From assembly GCF_001592005.1 (NCBI RefSeq), contig NZ_BCVZ01000010.1, positions 1 through 64,000 of the forward strand: a DNA stretch of 64,000 bases, in the 5' to 3' direction. Under the pieces are notes generated by a model, which worked only from the letters and a program-made list of their open reading frames with translations, had not been told where the DNA came from and searched no databases. This DNA comes from Bacillus sonorensis NBRC 101234 = KCTC 13918 (GTDB lineage Bacteria > Bacillota > Bacilli > Bacillales > Bacillaceae). This document shows positions 16,092-24,799 of the stretch, one piece after another. Made by a program: the position numbers and the translations under genes. Numbering within the stretch: position 1 is the first letter of the stretch; each line of letters opens with the position of its first letter.

Positions 16092-17468
16092 TCACATGGA
16101 TAAAGGGGTGTCTGTCGGGTCTTCCCCTTTCTGAAGCTCGATGCGCTTGATCGGCCCGACCAGAAACAGATAGCTTAATACCGCGGCAATCGCGTTGGCG
16201 CCGACAAACACAAGCGCTCCGTTAAATGAGCCTGTCGCACTCACGATATATCCGATGATAATGGGCGTCGTGATGGACGCAATATTTCCAAAGGTGTTAA
16301 AGATGCCGCCGCTCAAGCCGGCGCACTCCTTTGGCGAGGTATCTGACACGACCGCCCAGCCCAGCGCGCCGAATCCTTTTCCGAAAAAGGCAAGCGACAT
16401 GATGGAGACGACCAGCCAAGCCGAATCTGCATAGTTGCATATGATCATCGAGCAGGACATTAACATGCCGAGGATGATCGGCGTTTTTCTGGCAACCGTA
16501 ATCGAACAGCCCTTTTTCAGAAGATAGTCTGACGCGAACCCGCCCAGCAATCCTCCTAAAAATCCGCAGATTGCAGGAAGCGATGCAACGAAACCCGCTT
16601 CAAGGATCGACATGCCGCGCGCCTGAACCAAATAAACCGGAAACCACGTTAGAAAGAAATAGGTCAACGTTGTGATGCAGTATTGGGCGATATACACCCC
16701 GAGCAGCATCCGGCTTCTTAAAAGCTGCTTAATGTAAGGCCATTGCGACTCCTTTTCTTTCTTTTCCGCGTTCTTTCCCTCATCCATCGAGACAAGCGCG
16801 CCGCCTTCTTCGATGTACGCCAGTTCGGCGGCGTTTATTCTCGGGTGTTTTTTCGGTTCGTAAATCGTTTTCAGCCAAATGAACGACATCGCGATCCCCA
16901 GTGCACCCATAATGACAAAAACCGTATGCCAGCTGAAAGAGTGGGCGAGCCACCCCATCAGCGGTGAAAAAATGACGAGTGCAAAGTACTGCGCCGAGTT
17001 GAAGATCGCCGACGCCGTTCCGCGTTCAGAACTTGGAAACCAGGAAGCCACCACCCGGCCGTTGCCGGGGAAGGACGGCGCTTCTGACAGACCGACGAGA
17101 AACCGGAGCGCAAATAAGAGGATAACGGCCGTTCCCGCGGCGAAAAAGCCAAGCGTTCCCTGCAAAAAGGTAAACAATGACCAAAAGAAGATGCTGGCGG
17201 CGATGACGATTTTCGACCCAAAGCGGTCGAGCAGCCAGCCTCCGGGAATTTGGCCGACAACATACGCCCAGCCAAATGCGGAAAAGACATACCCCATCGC
17301 CACCGAACTCAGCCCAAGCTCATGCTGCACAGAATCGCCGACGATCGAGAGCGTCGCACGGTCGGCATAATTAATGGATGTGACGAGAAACAGCATAGAC
17401 ACGACAAACCAGCGGACAGAACTTCTTTTCCCCGCGGTATGGGGGGAGGCTGCACGATCTTTTTTCAT
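16092..17468 (-). CDS. gudP: Glucarate/galactarate MFS transporter
   Basis: 458 residues with twelve predicted membrane segments; anion:cation symporter branch of the MFS (NYADRATLSIVG near the end of TM1, FLVGLSEAPSFPGN, a long cytoplasmic loop around residues 205-245). Imports D-glucarate and galactarate. Start taken at the ATG 17468 because AAAGGAG is 8-9 nt upstream; the open frame extends 54 bp further without an SD and into gucD. Syntenic with B. subtilis ycbE. Confidence 0.9.
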   Translation of the reverse strand: MKKDRAASPHTAGKRSSVRWFVVSMLFLVTSINYADRATLSIVGDSVQHELGLSSVAMGYVFSAFGWAYVVGQIPGGWLLDRFGSKIVIAASIFFWSLFTFLQGTLGFFAAGTAVILLFALRFLVGLSEAPSFPGNGRVVASWFPSSERGTASAIFNSAQYFALVIFSPLMGWLAHSFSWHTVFVIMGALGIAMSFIWLKTIYEPKKHPRINAAELAYIEEGGALVSMDEGKNAEKKEKESQWPYIKQLLRSRMLLGVYIAQYCITTLTYFFLTWFPVYLVQARGMSILEAGFVASLPAICGFLGGLLGGFASDYLLKKGCSITVARKTPIILGMLMSCSMIICNYADSAWLVVSIMSLAFFGKGFGALGWAVVSDTSPKECAGLSGGIFNTFGNIASITTPIIIGYIVSATGSFNGALVFVGANAIAAVLSYLFLVGPIKRIELQKGEDPTDTPLSM

Positions 17469-17508
17469 AGCATCTTCTCCTTTATTCATTTGTACCGAGA
17501 CGGTTGAT

Positions 17509-18975
17509 TTACGGTTTGACAAATACGGTTTTCACGGCTGTAAAAAATTCTTTGGCTGCCTCCCCCTGTTCCCGTGAATGCGAGCTCGATTGTTTAACGC
17601 CTCCGAATGGCGCCTGCAGTTCGACACCGGCGCTTTCGGCGTTGACGCGAATGAGCCCCGCTTCGATATCATCTATGAATGACAGCATCCGGCCGATGTT
17701 TTGCGTGAAAATGGAGGCGCTCAAGCCAAATTTGACGTCATTGGCCGTCTTCAAAGCTTCCTCAAGTGTATCCGCCTTGATTAAAGCGATAACCGGGCCG
17801 AAAATCTCTTCTTGGGCAATCGTCATGCCGGAAGTGACGTTGTCAAAAATAGCCGGCCTGATATAATAGCCGTTTTCGTATTTCCCATCTGCCAGCCTCT
17901 CACCGCCAAAAATGAGGTCAGCGCCTTCTTGCTTTCCTTTGTCAATATAGGACAGGCAGTTGTCAAGCTGCTGTTTGTTCGCAATCGGTCCCATCCAGAC
18001 ATCTTCTTTTAAGCTGTCGCCGATTGTAATCTCTTTTGTCTGTTGAAGCAGCTTTTCTTTAAACCGGTCATAAACACCGGTTAAGACGATGACGCGGCTT
18101 GTCGCCGTACACTTTTGGCCTGTCGACCGGAACGCTCCGCTGATGACCGCTTCAACCGCAATATCAAGGTCGGCGTCATCTGCTACGATCACCGGGTTTT
18201 TGCCGCCCATCTCAAGCTGGTACTTCGCCCCTCTTTCAAACGCCGTCCGGCCGATGATTTTTCCTGTTTGGTTCGACCCTGTAAACGTAATCCCGTTCAC
18301 ATCGGGGTGCTCGGCAAGCCTTTGGCCGGCCGATGATCCCGGTCCTGTCACCGCATTGACCACGCCTGACGGAATCCCAGCTTCCTCAAAGCACGAGATG
18401 ACCTTAAGACAGGTGACTGCAGTTTCCGTAGCCGGTTTGATGACGACCGTGTTGCCATAGATGAGGGCCGGCGCCATTTTCCAAATCGGGATGGCAACTG
18501 GAAAATTCCACGGCGAGATGACGCCGACGACGCCGAGCGGCACCCTGTCGGTGTACATGAAAGCGGATGTATCGGTCGACGGAATCACATCGCCCGTTTT
18601 CCGCATCCCCTCTCCGGCATAGTATCTGAGAATCGCGATTCCCCGCGCTGTTTCTCCTTTTGCTTCAGGCAGTGTTTTGCCCATTTCACGCGTCGCGCAC
18701 TCGGCAATTTCATCGAGGCGCTGTTCCATGATGTCAGCGGCCTTGTAAAGAAATTGACCGCGCTCCGCCCCCGACAGCTTTCTCCAAGCCTTTTTGGCCT
18801 GCTTGGCCGCTTCAACCGCCCTGTCTACGTCCTCAATCGAAGATTTTTGCACAAGCCCGACGATATCCCGTGTATCAGCCGGGTTCAAGCTCTGTTCCAT
18901 CCCGCCCGATTCAGCCTTCACCCAGCGGCCGTTGATAAAGTTGAAATACGTTTTATTTTCAGCTGCAACAGACAT
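17509..18975 (-). CDS. gucD: Ketoglutarate semialdehyde dehydrogenase
   Basis: 488-residue NAD(P)-dependent aldehyde dehydrogenase. Catalytic Glu in LEMGGKNP and Cys in [11 protein letters not shown]-terminal PFGGVKQS motif. It oxidises the 2,5-dioxopentanoate made by KdgD to 2-oxoglutarate, so glucarate carbon enters the TCA cycle. AAAGGAGGA SD at the ATG 18975; the frame upstream of it overlaps kdgD and is not coding. Syntenic with B. subtilis ycbD. Confidence 0.92.
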   Translation of the reverse strand: MSVAAENKTYFNFINGRWVKAESGGMEQSLNPADTRDIVGLVQKSSIEDVDRAVEAAKQAKKAWRKLSGAERGQFLYKAADIMEQRLDEIAECATREMGKTLPEAKGETARGIAILRYYAGEGMRKTGDVIPSTDTSAFMYTDRVPLGVVGVISPWNFPVAIPIWKMAPALIYGNTVVIKPATETAVTCLKVISCFEEAGIPSGVVNAVTGPGSSAGQRLAEHPDVNGITFTGSNQTGKIIGRTAFERGAKYQLEMGGKNPVIVADDADLDIAVEAVISGAFRSTGQKCTATSRVIVLTGVYDRFKEKLLQQTKEITIGDSLKEDVWMGPIANKQQLDNCLSYIDKGKQEGADLIFGGERLADGKYENGYYIRPAIFDNVTSGMTIAQEEIFGPVIALIKADTLEEALKTANDVKFGLSASIFTQNIGRMLSFIDDIEAGLIRVNAESAGVELQAPFGGVKQSSSHSREQGEAAKEFFTAVKTVFVKP

Positions 18976-18995
18976 CTTCAAGTTCCTCCTTTTGT

Positions 18996-19922
18996 TTATA
19001 GGGCAGCGGTCTTTTTCGGATAACGCGCCATCGCGTTTTTCAGAATTGTTTCGAGCTGCCGGCAATGTTCTTTTTCCACCGGAACAATCGGCGGTCTCGC
19101 CGTGTTTTTCACCTGAAGGCCCATGATTTCCATGCCGGCTTTGATCAAGGATACCGCATAACCTTTCCGAAGTTTGCGAATCTCGTTAATCGGCATGATG
19201 ACATGCTCATAAATCTGTTTGACAAGCCGGTCGTTGCCGTTTAATAATGCCTCATAAAACATTCTTGAAATATGGGGAATATAATTGGATATCGCCGAAG
19301 AATACGACGTAAAGCCAATCGGAGCATAGGCCGGCATCGTGACTTCAGCCATCGGCATTCCGTTGAGCCAGCCCAGCCTGTCTCCTATCGTATATGACAA
19401 ACTGATATTCAAAGCCATATCCCCAATGCCGTCTTTGAGTCCGACAAGCTGCTCGAGACCGGTCAGCCGCTGAATCTGTTCAAGCGTCAAAACCGCATTG
19501 TCGCGCTGGTATATAATGGCATTTAAATCCGTGCTTTCAATGATTGTTTTTGTGTACTGATAGAGGCCTTCCTGCTCTCCGTGTATCAAGTACGGCGGGA
19601 GAATCAGATAGCCGTCGGCCCCTTTTTCTTCGGAAATCCGCGCCCATTCCAAAGCGGTGCTTAAATTGCCGCCCACTCCTGTGTATACAGGCACCTTCCC
19701 GCCCGCCGCCGAAACGGCAATTTCGACCATTTGCTCATATTCCTTTTCGCTGAGAGATTGAAATTCTCCTGAGCCGCAAGCGATGAAAACCGCCTCAAGC
19801 CCTTCAGCCAATAAAAAGCGGATGTTTTCGTAAAGTGCTTCTTCCTCCAGTTTTCCTTGCCCGTTGAAGGGCGCCACCGGGAAACCCAATATGCCTTCCG
19901 GCGCCTTCCGTAATTGACTCAT
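18996..19922 (-). CDS. kdgD: 5-Dehydro-4-deoxyglucarate dehydratase
   Basis: 308-residue member of the DHDPS/NAL aldolase family. Schiff-base Lys in [11 protein letters not shown] and catalytic Tyr in AIIYQRDN. Converts 5-dehydro-4-deoxyglucarate to 2,5-dioxopentanoate with loss of CO2. The start ATG at 19922 has AGGGGG 9 nt upstream and gives 308 residues, which I recall for B. subtilis KdgD; the frame reaches a weaker ATG at 19967. First gene of the operon, downstream of a GudR operator and a cre site. Confidence 0.92.
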   Translation of the reverse strand: MSQLRKAPEGILGFPVAPFNGQGKLEEEALYENIRFLLAEGLEAVFIACGSGEFQSLSEKEYEQMVEIAVSAAGGKVPVYTGVGGNLSTALEWARISEEKGADGYLILPPYLIHGEQEGLYQYTKTIIESTDLNAIIYQRDNAVLTLEQIQRLTGLEQLVGLKDGIGDMALNISLSYTIGDRLGWLNGMPMAEVTMPAYAPIGFTSYSSAISNYIPHISRMFYEALLNGNDRLVKQIYEHVIMPINEIRKLRKGYAVSLIKAGMEIMGLQVKNTARPPIVPVEKEHCRQLETILKNAMARYPKKTAAL

Positions 19923-19950
19923 CTCCGTCATCCCCCTGTCGTTCATATCC

Positions 19951-19966
19951 TGAGAAAGCGTTGTCA
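19951..19966. promoter_or_regulatory. cre site in the kdgD leader
   Basis: Minus-strand TGACAACGCTTTCT, closely matching the site before garD. It lies between the promoter and the kdgD start, suiting roadblock repression by CcpA. Confidence 0.6.
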
Positions 19967-20023
19967 TTCACTAAGATACAATGTCTCTGTTTTAGAAAAT
20001 CCCCCCATTCATCTTTTCGTTTA

Positions 20024-20051
20024 ATTGTAAGACAAATAAACAAATTGTCAA
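20024..20051 (-). promoter_or_regulatory. kdgD operon promoter with GudR operator
   Basis: -35 TTGACA (20051-20046), 16 bp, -10 TACAAT (20029-20024). TTGTAAGACAA (20025-20035), identical to the element before gudR, covers the -10. Confidence 0.75.
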
Positions 20052-20083
20052 TATCATTATTTTCTGATTTTTTCATTTCAAGC

Positions 20084-20118
20084 AAAAAAAAGAGACTGAA
20101 GACACAGTCCGTCTTCAG
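20084..20118 (-). terminator. tatCD terminator
   Basis: CTGAAGAC (20096-20103) and GTCTTCAG (20111-20118) pair perfectly, followed by TCTC and eight T on the minus strand. Confidence 0.85.
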
Positions 20119-20849
20119 CCTTGAGCCTCAGCCCCTGGTTGTGCAGCGGTTTTTTTCCGGTAAATAAACGCTGATAAAGAGATGCTTAATTCGTATAATA
20201 CAAGCAGCGGGACGATCACCAACACATCTGAGATCAAATCGGGCGGCGTGATCACAACCGATACGACGATCAGCGCAAAATAAGAAATTTTTCTCATTTT
20301 ACTGAGCTTGGCCGGATTTAAAATCCCGAGGCTCGTTAAAAACATCACGATGAGAGGCATTTCAAACAAAAACCCGAATGGCAGTGTGAGGTTCATCATA
20401 AAGCGAAAATAATGCTCCGCCGTAAACATCGTTTGAAAATGGCCGGCGGACAAGCCGATCAAAAACTGAAGAACGAGCGGAAAGAGTACAAAATAACCGA
20501 ACACAATCCCCAAAATAAAAAAAATGAACAGTCCCGGAATATAAAATAATGCCGTCCTCCGTTCGTGGTCGGTCAGCGCAGGCGCCACAAACCGCCATGT
20601 CTGAAAAGCAGCCACCGGTATGGTGGCAGCGATCGCCAGCACCCCCGCAATCATCATATAAACCCAAAGAATATCCCCCGGCCCCAATACAGCAAGCTTT
20701 TCATCAAGGTCTCTGATCAGCCAGTCATAGATGTCCTGAACAAACAAAAAGCCGGTAATGAGGAACAGAATAAACGTAAGAAGCGTTTTAATGATTCGCT
20801 GGCGCAGCTCTTCAAGATGGGCAATCAAATGTGTTTCCCTTTTTTTCAC
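20115..20849 (-). CDS. tatCD: Twin-arginine translocase subunit TatC
   Basis: 244 residues with six predicted membrane helices; conserved N-terminal HLEELRQRI signature (residues 9-17) and FEMPLIV region of TatC. It binds the twin-arginine signal peptide of PhoD. Third gene of phoD-tatAD-tatCD, the arrangement known in B. subtilis where TatAd-TatCd is the PhoD-dedicated translocase. Confidence 0.93.
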   Translation of the reverse strand: MKKRETHLIAHLEELRQRIIKTLLTFILFLITGFLFVQDIYDWLIRDLDEKLAVLGPGDILWVYMMIAGVLAIAATIPVAAFQTWRFVAPALTDHERRTALFYIPGLFIFFILGIVFGYFVLFPLVLQFLIGLSAGHFQTMFTAEHYFRFMMNLTLPFGFLFEMPLIVMFLTSLGILNPAKLSKMRKISYFALIVVSVVITPPDLISDVLVIVPLLVLYELSISLSAFIYRKKTAAQPGAEAQG

Positions 20850-20885
20850 CTTCGCCTTCCTCCCCTTCGCATGTTAAACAGAAAA

Positions 20886-20915
20886 AAGAACAGACGGGTT
20901 CACCCGCCCGCTCTA
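20886..20915 (-). terminator. Weak hairpin between tatAD and tatCD
   Basis: GGCGGGT-GAA-CCCGTC stem followed after 5 nt by TTTTTT on the minus strand. It could stop part of the transcripts after tatAD, giving more TatA than TatC, as the translocase needs. Confidence 0.45.
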
Positions 20916-20919
20916 TTGA

Positions 20920-21132
20920 TCATCGCGCCGATGGATCGCTTTGCTTTTTCGCATCAGACTCCTGTCCGATCTCATTGTCATCGGCAGATACTAAAGATTT
21001 TGTCGCGCTTTTGAATTCGGTCAGCGTTTTGCCGAAAGCCCGCCCGATCTCAGGAAGCTTCGAAGGCCCGAAAATAATCAAGGCAATCACAAGGACCAAA
21101 ATGAGACCGGGAATACCGATATTGGATAGCAT
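20920..21132 (-). CDS. tatAD: Twin-arginine translocase subunit TatA
   Basis: 70 residues: N-terminal membrane helix (about 3-20), the [14 protein letters not shown] hinge and amphipathic helix characteristic of TatA, then a charged tail. It builds the Tat channel with TatCD. It begins 21 bp after the phoD stop. Confidence 0.93.
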   Translation of the reverse strand: MLSNIGIPGLILVLVIALIIFGPSKLPEIGRAFGKTLTEFKSATKSLVSADDNEIGQESDAKKQSDPSAR

Positions 21133-21153
21133 CTTCCGTCATCCTTTCGCTGG

Positions 21154-22905
21154 TTACTGGGTTACTTTTTTCTGCTTTTGTTTCATTTGTTTTTGGTGCG
21201 CTCTTGTATGTGCAATAAACCGGTCTTCTTCGACTTCGTTCGATTTCTTCACGCCTCCAGGCACGAGATTTGAGGCTGTCCGTTTCAGTCCTGTCTGATC
21301 TTTATGATAAACATATGAAGCCCTTGTCGAAATGGCGGCTCCCGGTTCTGACACATATGGAACGACCCGGTAGTCAGTCCGCCATTCTTCAGGAGTGACC
21401 GTACAGCGGACATAGCCGCGGTAATCGTTAAAAAACTTGATGTGCGGGTTTGCCGCCAGGATCTGATCGGTATCCGCCCTTTTATCCGCGCCGTTTCCTC
21501 CGGACGTGATCGACGTTCCGACAAATTCCGCGCCGAAAATCGCTGATTTCGGATTGTCAAAATCGATGAGCAGATTTGAAGCCCAGCTTGCATGCACGTC
21601 TCCCGTAAGGACGACAATATTGTTCAGGTTTTTCCCTTTGATAAAGTCGATAATCCGTTTGCGCTGAGCCGGATAGCCGTCCCACGAATCCATGCTGTAA
21701 ACAGGTGCGGAGCTTGTCCCGAAGTTCCATCTTGCAAAGAAAATCTGCTGCGCCAAGATATTCCAGTGAGCTTCAGACCTGTCCAGGTTGTCAAGCAGCC
21801 AGGCCTCTTGTTCGGCGCCAAGGAGCGTTCGCTTCGGATCATTCGATTCATCAGAAGGCGGCTTATTGCCGTCGCCATTCGCCTGATCATCGCGATACTG
21901 CCGTGTATCAAGAACATTGATATCGGCCAAATTGCCGTATTGAAAATTCCGGTACAACTGCATATCAGGACCGTTCGGCAGCGATCTGCGGCGGAGCGGC
22001 ATATGCTCATAATAAGCCTGATAGGCGGCGGCCCGGCGCTTGATAAACGCTTCAACAGACTGGCCTTTTTCCGGAATCGTATTCGCGTAGTTGTTTTCGA
22101 CTTCATGGTCATCCCATGTGACGACCCACGGAAAGGCGGCGTGGGCGGCTTTCAGATTCGCATCTGAGCGGTATTGGGCATGGCGGTTGCGGTAATCAAG
22201 AAGCGAGGTGATTTCCGGACCGCTGTGGGTTCTGACGTTTCCTGTTTTCGATACATATTCATTTGGACCATATTCATAAATATAGTCTCCGAGATGAAAG
22301 ACGAGATCGAGCTTTTCTTTCGCCATATGCTGATAGGCCGTATAGTAGCCGTGTTCGTACTGCTGGCAGGAGGCAAAAGCGAATGTGAATTTAGAAACGT
22401 CCGCCCCCGGTTCTGGAAGGGTTTTTGTTCTTCCCACCGGGCTCAGCTGATTGCCGCATTTAAAACGGTAATAGTACACATGGTCAGGCTTCAATCCGTC
22501 GACTTCGACATGTACGGAATGGGCAAGGTGAGGTGTCGCCTTCTCTTTTCCGCGCTTGACGATGTGCCGGAAATGTTCATCCTTTGCCATCTCCCATTTC
22601 ACAGTAACGGCTTCATTTGGCATGCCTCCTCCATTGAGCGGATCAGGCGCCAGCCTTGTCCACAAAACGACGCTGTCTGAAAGCGGATCACCGGATGCAA
22701 CGCCAAGTGTAAAAGGATATTCGGAGAATTTCGGCGCTGCATTCACTTCCATTGCCCCCATCGATTGTGCAATCGCAAGCCCCAGGGAAAGCCCGGCAAT
22801 TTTTCCAGCCCCCTGAATAAAACGGCGGCGGTCAAACGCATTGCCTTTCAAGCTTTCCTCATTCAGTTTTTTCATCCATTCCTCGAGCGGCCCTTCATGT
22901 GTCAT
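21154..22905 (-). CDS. phoD: Secreted alkaline phosphodiesterase PhoD
   Basis: 583-residue Tat-exported phosphodiesterase/alkaline phosphatase. Twin-arginine motif DRRRFIQGAGK at about 26-36 with hydrophobic core and AxA-like cleavage (VNAAP). Metallophosphatase motifs HLGDYIYEYG, TWDDHEVENNY and LTGDVHASW. The ATG at 22905 has GAGGGG 8 nt upstream; the TTG two codons earlier is too close. Releases phosphate from phosphodiesters such as teichoic acids during phosphate starvation. A Pho box lies upstream. Confidence 0.95.
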   Translation of the reverse strand: MTHEGPLEEWMKKLNEESLKGNAFDRRRFIQGAGKIAGLSLGLAIAQSMGAMEVNAAPKFSEYPFTLGVASGDPLSDSVVLWTRLAPDPLNGGGMPNEAVTVKWEMAKDEHFRHIVKRGKEKATPHLAHSVHVEVDGLKPDHVYYYRFKCGNQLSPVGRTKTLPEPGADVSKFTFAFASCQQYEHGYYTAYQHMAKEKLDLVFHLGDYIYEYGPNEYVSKTGNVRTHSGPEITSLLDYRNRHAQYRSDANLKAAHAAFPWVVTWDDHEVENNYANTIPEKGQSVEAFIKRRAAAYQAYYEHMPLRRRSLPNGPDMQLYRNFQYGNLADINVLDTRQYRDDQANGDGNKPPSDESNDPKRTLLGAEQEAWLLDNLDRSEAHWNILAQQIFFARWNFGTSSAPVYSMDSWDGYPAQRKRIIDFIKGKNLNNIVVLTGDVHASWASNLLIDFDNPKSAIFGAEFVGTSITSGGNGADKRADTDQILAANPHIKFFNDYRGYVRCTVTPEEWRTDYRVVPYVSEPGAAISTRASYVYHKDQTGLKRTASNLVPGGVKKSNEVEEDRFIAHTRAHQKQMKQKQKKVTQ

Positions 22906-22945
22906 TCGCAATACCCCTCTCTATACAAATGATTGATCGGGTTCT

Positions 22946-22987
22946 ATTATAGGAGCCATTTGTTAACACACAGTAAACTTTTGTAAA
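22946..22987 (-). promoter_or_regulatory. phoD promoter with PhoP-binding repeats
   Basis: Minus strand: TTTACA (22987-22982), TTTACT (22977-22972) and TTAACA (22966-22961), spaced 4-5 nt, fit the Pho box (TTHACA repeats). A -10 TATAAT lies at 22951-22946. PhoP-activated transcription is expected. Confidence 0.75.
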
Positions 22988-23279
22988 ACGAAAAACATGG
23001 CGGCACCTGCTTGATTAAAGCGCCTTTTTAAGATTTATGTCGAAATTTGTCCTAAACCAATCCATTCACCTATGAATTCGACAAGCTGCCAGCCCATCCG
23101 TCAGAACTTTTCTCCTGTTTTTCTTCACATTTTTTTTAAAAAAGGGAAACATAGCGTCTCCATCCATGGTAAAATTAAGAAACATTCACATAGAAAGGAA
23201 TGAACGATGCGCAGATAGTCAAATGGTCTTCTCATTGTAATGAAAACAAGCCAAAGCAAACATATGTAGGAGGCAGACC
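22988..23279. other. Intergenic region between phoD and the acetyltransferase
   Basis: AT-rich, no ORF with an SD. It must carry the promoter of the + strand acetyltransferase, but no clean -35/-10 pair was identified. Confidence 0.4.
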
Positions 23280-23807
23280 ATGGAAACTGAAAGATTGATA
23301 TTAAGAGAAATGGAATTGCAGGATGCGGAGACTCTCTATCATTATTGGTCAGATCCGCTCGTCACGAAATATATGAACATCGCGCCCTTCACCAGCGCGA
23401 AACAAGCGGAAGACATGATACAACTGATCAGTGATCTTTGCCTTAAAGGCCAGGCAAACCGTTATTCAATCGTGTTAAAAGAGTCAAATGACGTCATCGG
23501 GACATGCGGCTTCAATATGATTGACGAGGAAAACAGCCGCGCTGAAATCGGCTATGACCTGGGGAGTCCCCATTGGGGGAAAGGCTTTGCTGCTGAAGCC
23601 GTCAAAAAGCTGATCAGCCATGGCTTCACAGACATGGAGCTAAACCGGATTGAAGCAAAGGTCGAACCTGAAAACAAAGGATCCATCAAGCTCCTTGAAC
23701 GGCTCTCTTTTCAAAAGGAAGGCCTTTTAAGAGAATATGAGAAATCAAAAGGCGTGTTCATCGATGTCTACATGTTTTCCCTGCTGAAAAGAGAGTTTCT
23801 TAAATAA
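23280..23807 (+). CDS. GNAT N-acetyltransferase (RimJ/RimL type)
   Basis: 175 residues beginning METERLILREM, the typical start of RimJ/RimL-like acetyltransferases. Acetyl-CoA pyrophosphate-binding loop at LGSPHWGKGFAAEAVKKLI and late motif VEPENKGSIKLLERLSF. GTAGGAGG SD. Single gene, with its own terminator shared with the convergent glnL. Substrate unknown (protein N-terminus or small amine). Confidence 0.85.
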   Translation: METERLILREMELQDAETLYHYWSDPLVTKYMNIAPFTSAKQAEDMIQLISDLCLKGQANRYSIVLKESNDVIGTCGFNMIDEENSRAEIGYDLGSPHWGKGFAAEAVKKLISHGFTDMELNRIEAKVEPENKGSIKLLERLSFQKEGLLREYEKSKGVFIDVYMFSLLKREFLK

Positions 23808-23813
23808 GCATAA

Positions 23814-23849
23814 AAAAAGATTGATCCATCGTTTGGATCAATCTTTTTT
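23814..23849. terminator. Bidirectional terminator
   Basis: AAAAGATTGATCC and GGATCAATCTTTT pair perfectly around CATCGTTT, with A and T runs on both sides. Serves the acetyltransferase (+) and glnL (-). Confidence 0.9.
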
Positions 23850-23856
23850 ATTTCAC

Positions 23857-24792
23857 CTAGATCTTTTTCCCCGCACTCTCATTCAAGCGCTTGGCTTCCA
23901 AAAAGAACACTTGAATGAACTTTTTCGTGTTCACACGGGTGGACGTCAGTCCGGCAGACGAATCCTTCTGCAGCTCTTTCATTTTTTTGCTGATCACCGT
24001 AAAGTCGAAAAACCTTGAGGCATAGCTTTCAAACTTCGGATTTGAAAAATCTGTTAAACCAAGTGATGCAAAATGGTTTAATGAATGGGTGACCGCCCTT
24101 CGTATCCGCTGTTCTGACGCTTTGGCCTCACGGTTGATGTCAATGGGCGAAGCAGCCTGTCCGAGCTTTTGCTCTGCCACCCGGATAAAGATTTGTTTCA
24201 GCGGGGGAAAGTTTTTTTCATATAATGATGTTTGCTCATCATCAAACAAATATTGAAGGATGGCGATCAGATCTTTAGAGCCGCTTTCTCCGACGATTCC
24301 CAATTCAGAAAGGAGAAACTCGCCCGTTTCCTGGATGTTTTTGTCTCTCAGCACGTTTCTTCCGCTGCCGTTTACGTTCACCAGGCGGCTTAAAGAAGAT
24401 TGGATATCCTGAATTGACCTTTCTAATTCGATCCGTTCTTTGACTTTTTGGATGACGTTTAATATTTCGATTCGGTTAATCGGCTTATGAATATAATATT
24501 CAATTCCGAGAGAGTGGGCTTCTGCAACCATTTCCTTTGATTCCACCTGGGAAATCATGATGATTTTCCCCATGAAAGACCCTTGCAGATGGCGAATCGT
24601 CTCAATTCCGTCGCGGCCCGGCATCAGGAGATCGATCAATAAAACATCAATCTGTTTTAAATGCAAAACATGTCCTTCTAATTGACTGCCATCCTCCGCT
24701 TCTCCCGCCGCCTCTCCCAAATCCTCATCTTCAATGATCTGCTTTAAAATAGAGCGCACGGCGCGGTCATCGTCAACGATAAAAAAGCGCAT
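23857..24792 (-). CDS. glnL: Glutamine-responsive response regulator
   Basis: 311 residues: receiver domain (acidic DDD at 8-10, phosphoacceptor Asp in LLIDLLMPGRDG about 57, Lys in IHKPINR) and a C-terminal YcbB-type DNA-binding domain (about 165-311). Partner of GlnK; 7 bp separate the two genes. In B. subtilis GlnL activates glsA-glnT; the matching DNA element is present upstream of glsA here. Confidence 0.92.
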   Translation of the reverse strand: MRFFIVDDDRAVRSILKQIIEDEDLGEAAGEAEDGSQLEGHVLHLKQIDVLLIDLLMPGRDGIETIRHLQGSFMGKIIMISQVESKEMVAEAHSLGIEYYIHKPINRIEILNVIQKVKERIELERSIQDIQSSLSRLVNVNGSGRNVLRDKNIQETGEFLLSELGIVGESGSKDLIAILQYLFDDEQTSLYEKNFPPLKQIFIRVAEQKLGQAASPIDINREAKASEQRIRRAVTHSLNHFASLGLTDFSNPKFESYASRFFDFTVISKKMKELQKDSSAGLTSTRVNTKKFIQVFFLEAKRLNESAGKKI

Positions 24793-24799
24793 AGGCCAT

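Noticed and set aside
12254..19126. Long open frames on the + strand opposite the gud/gar genes
   Set aside because: They are antisense shadows in a GC-richer operon; none has an SD and each lies opposite a well-supported enzyme gene.
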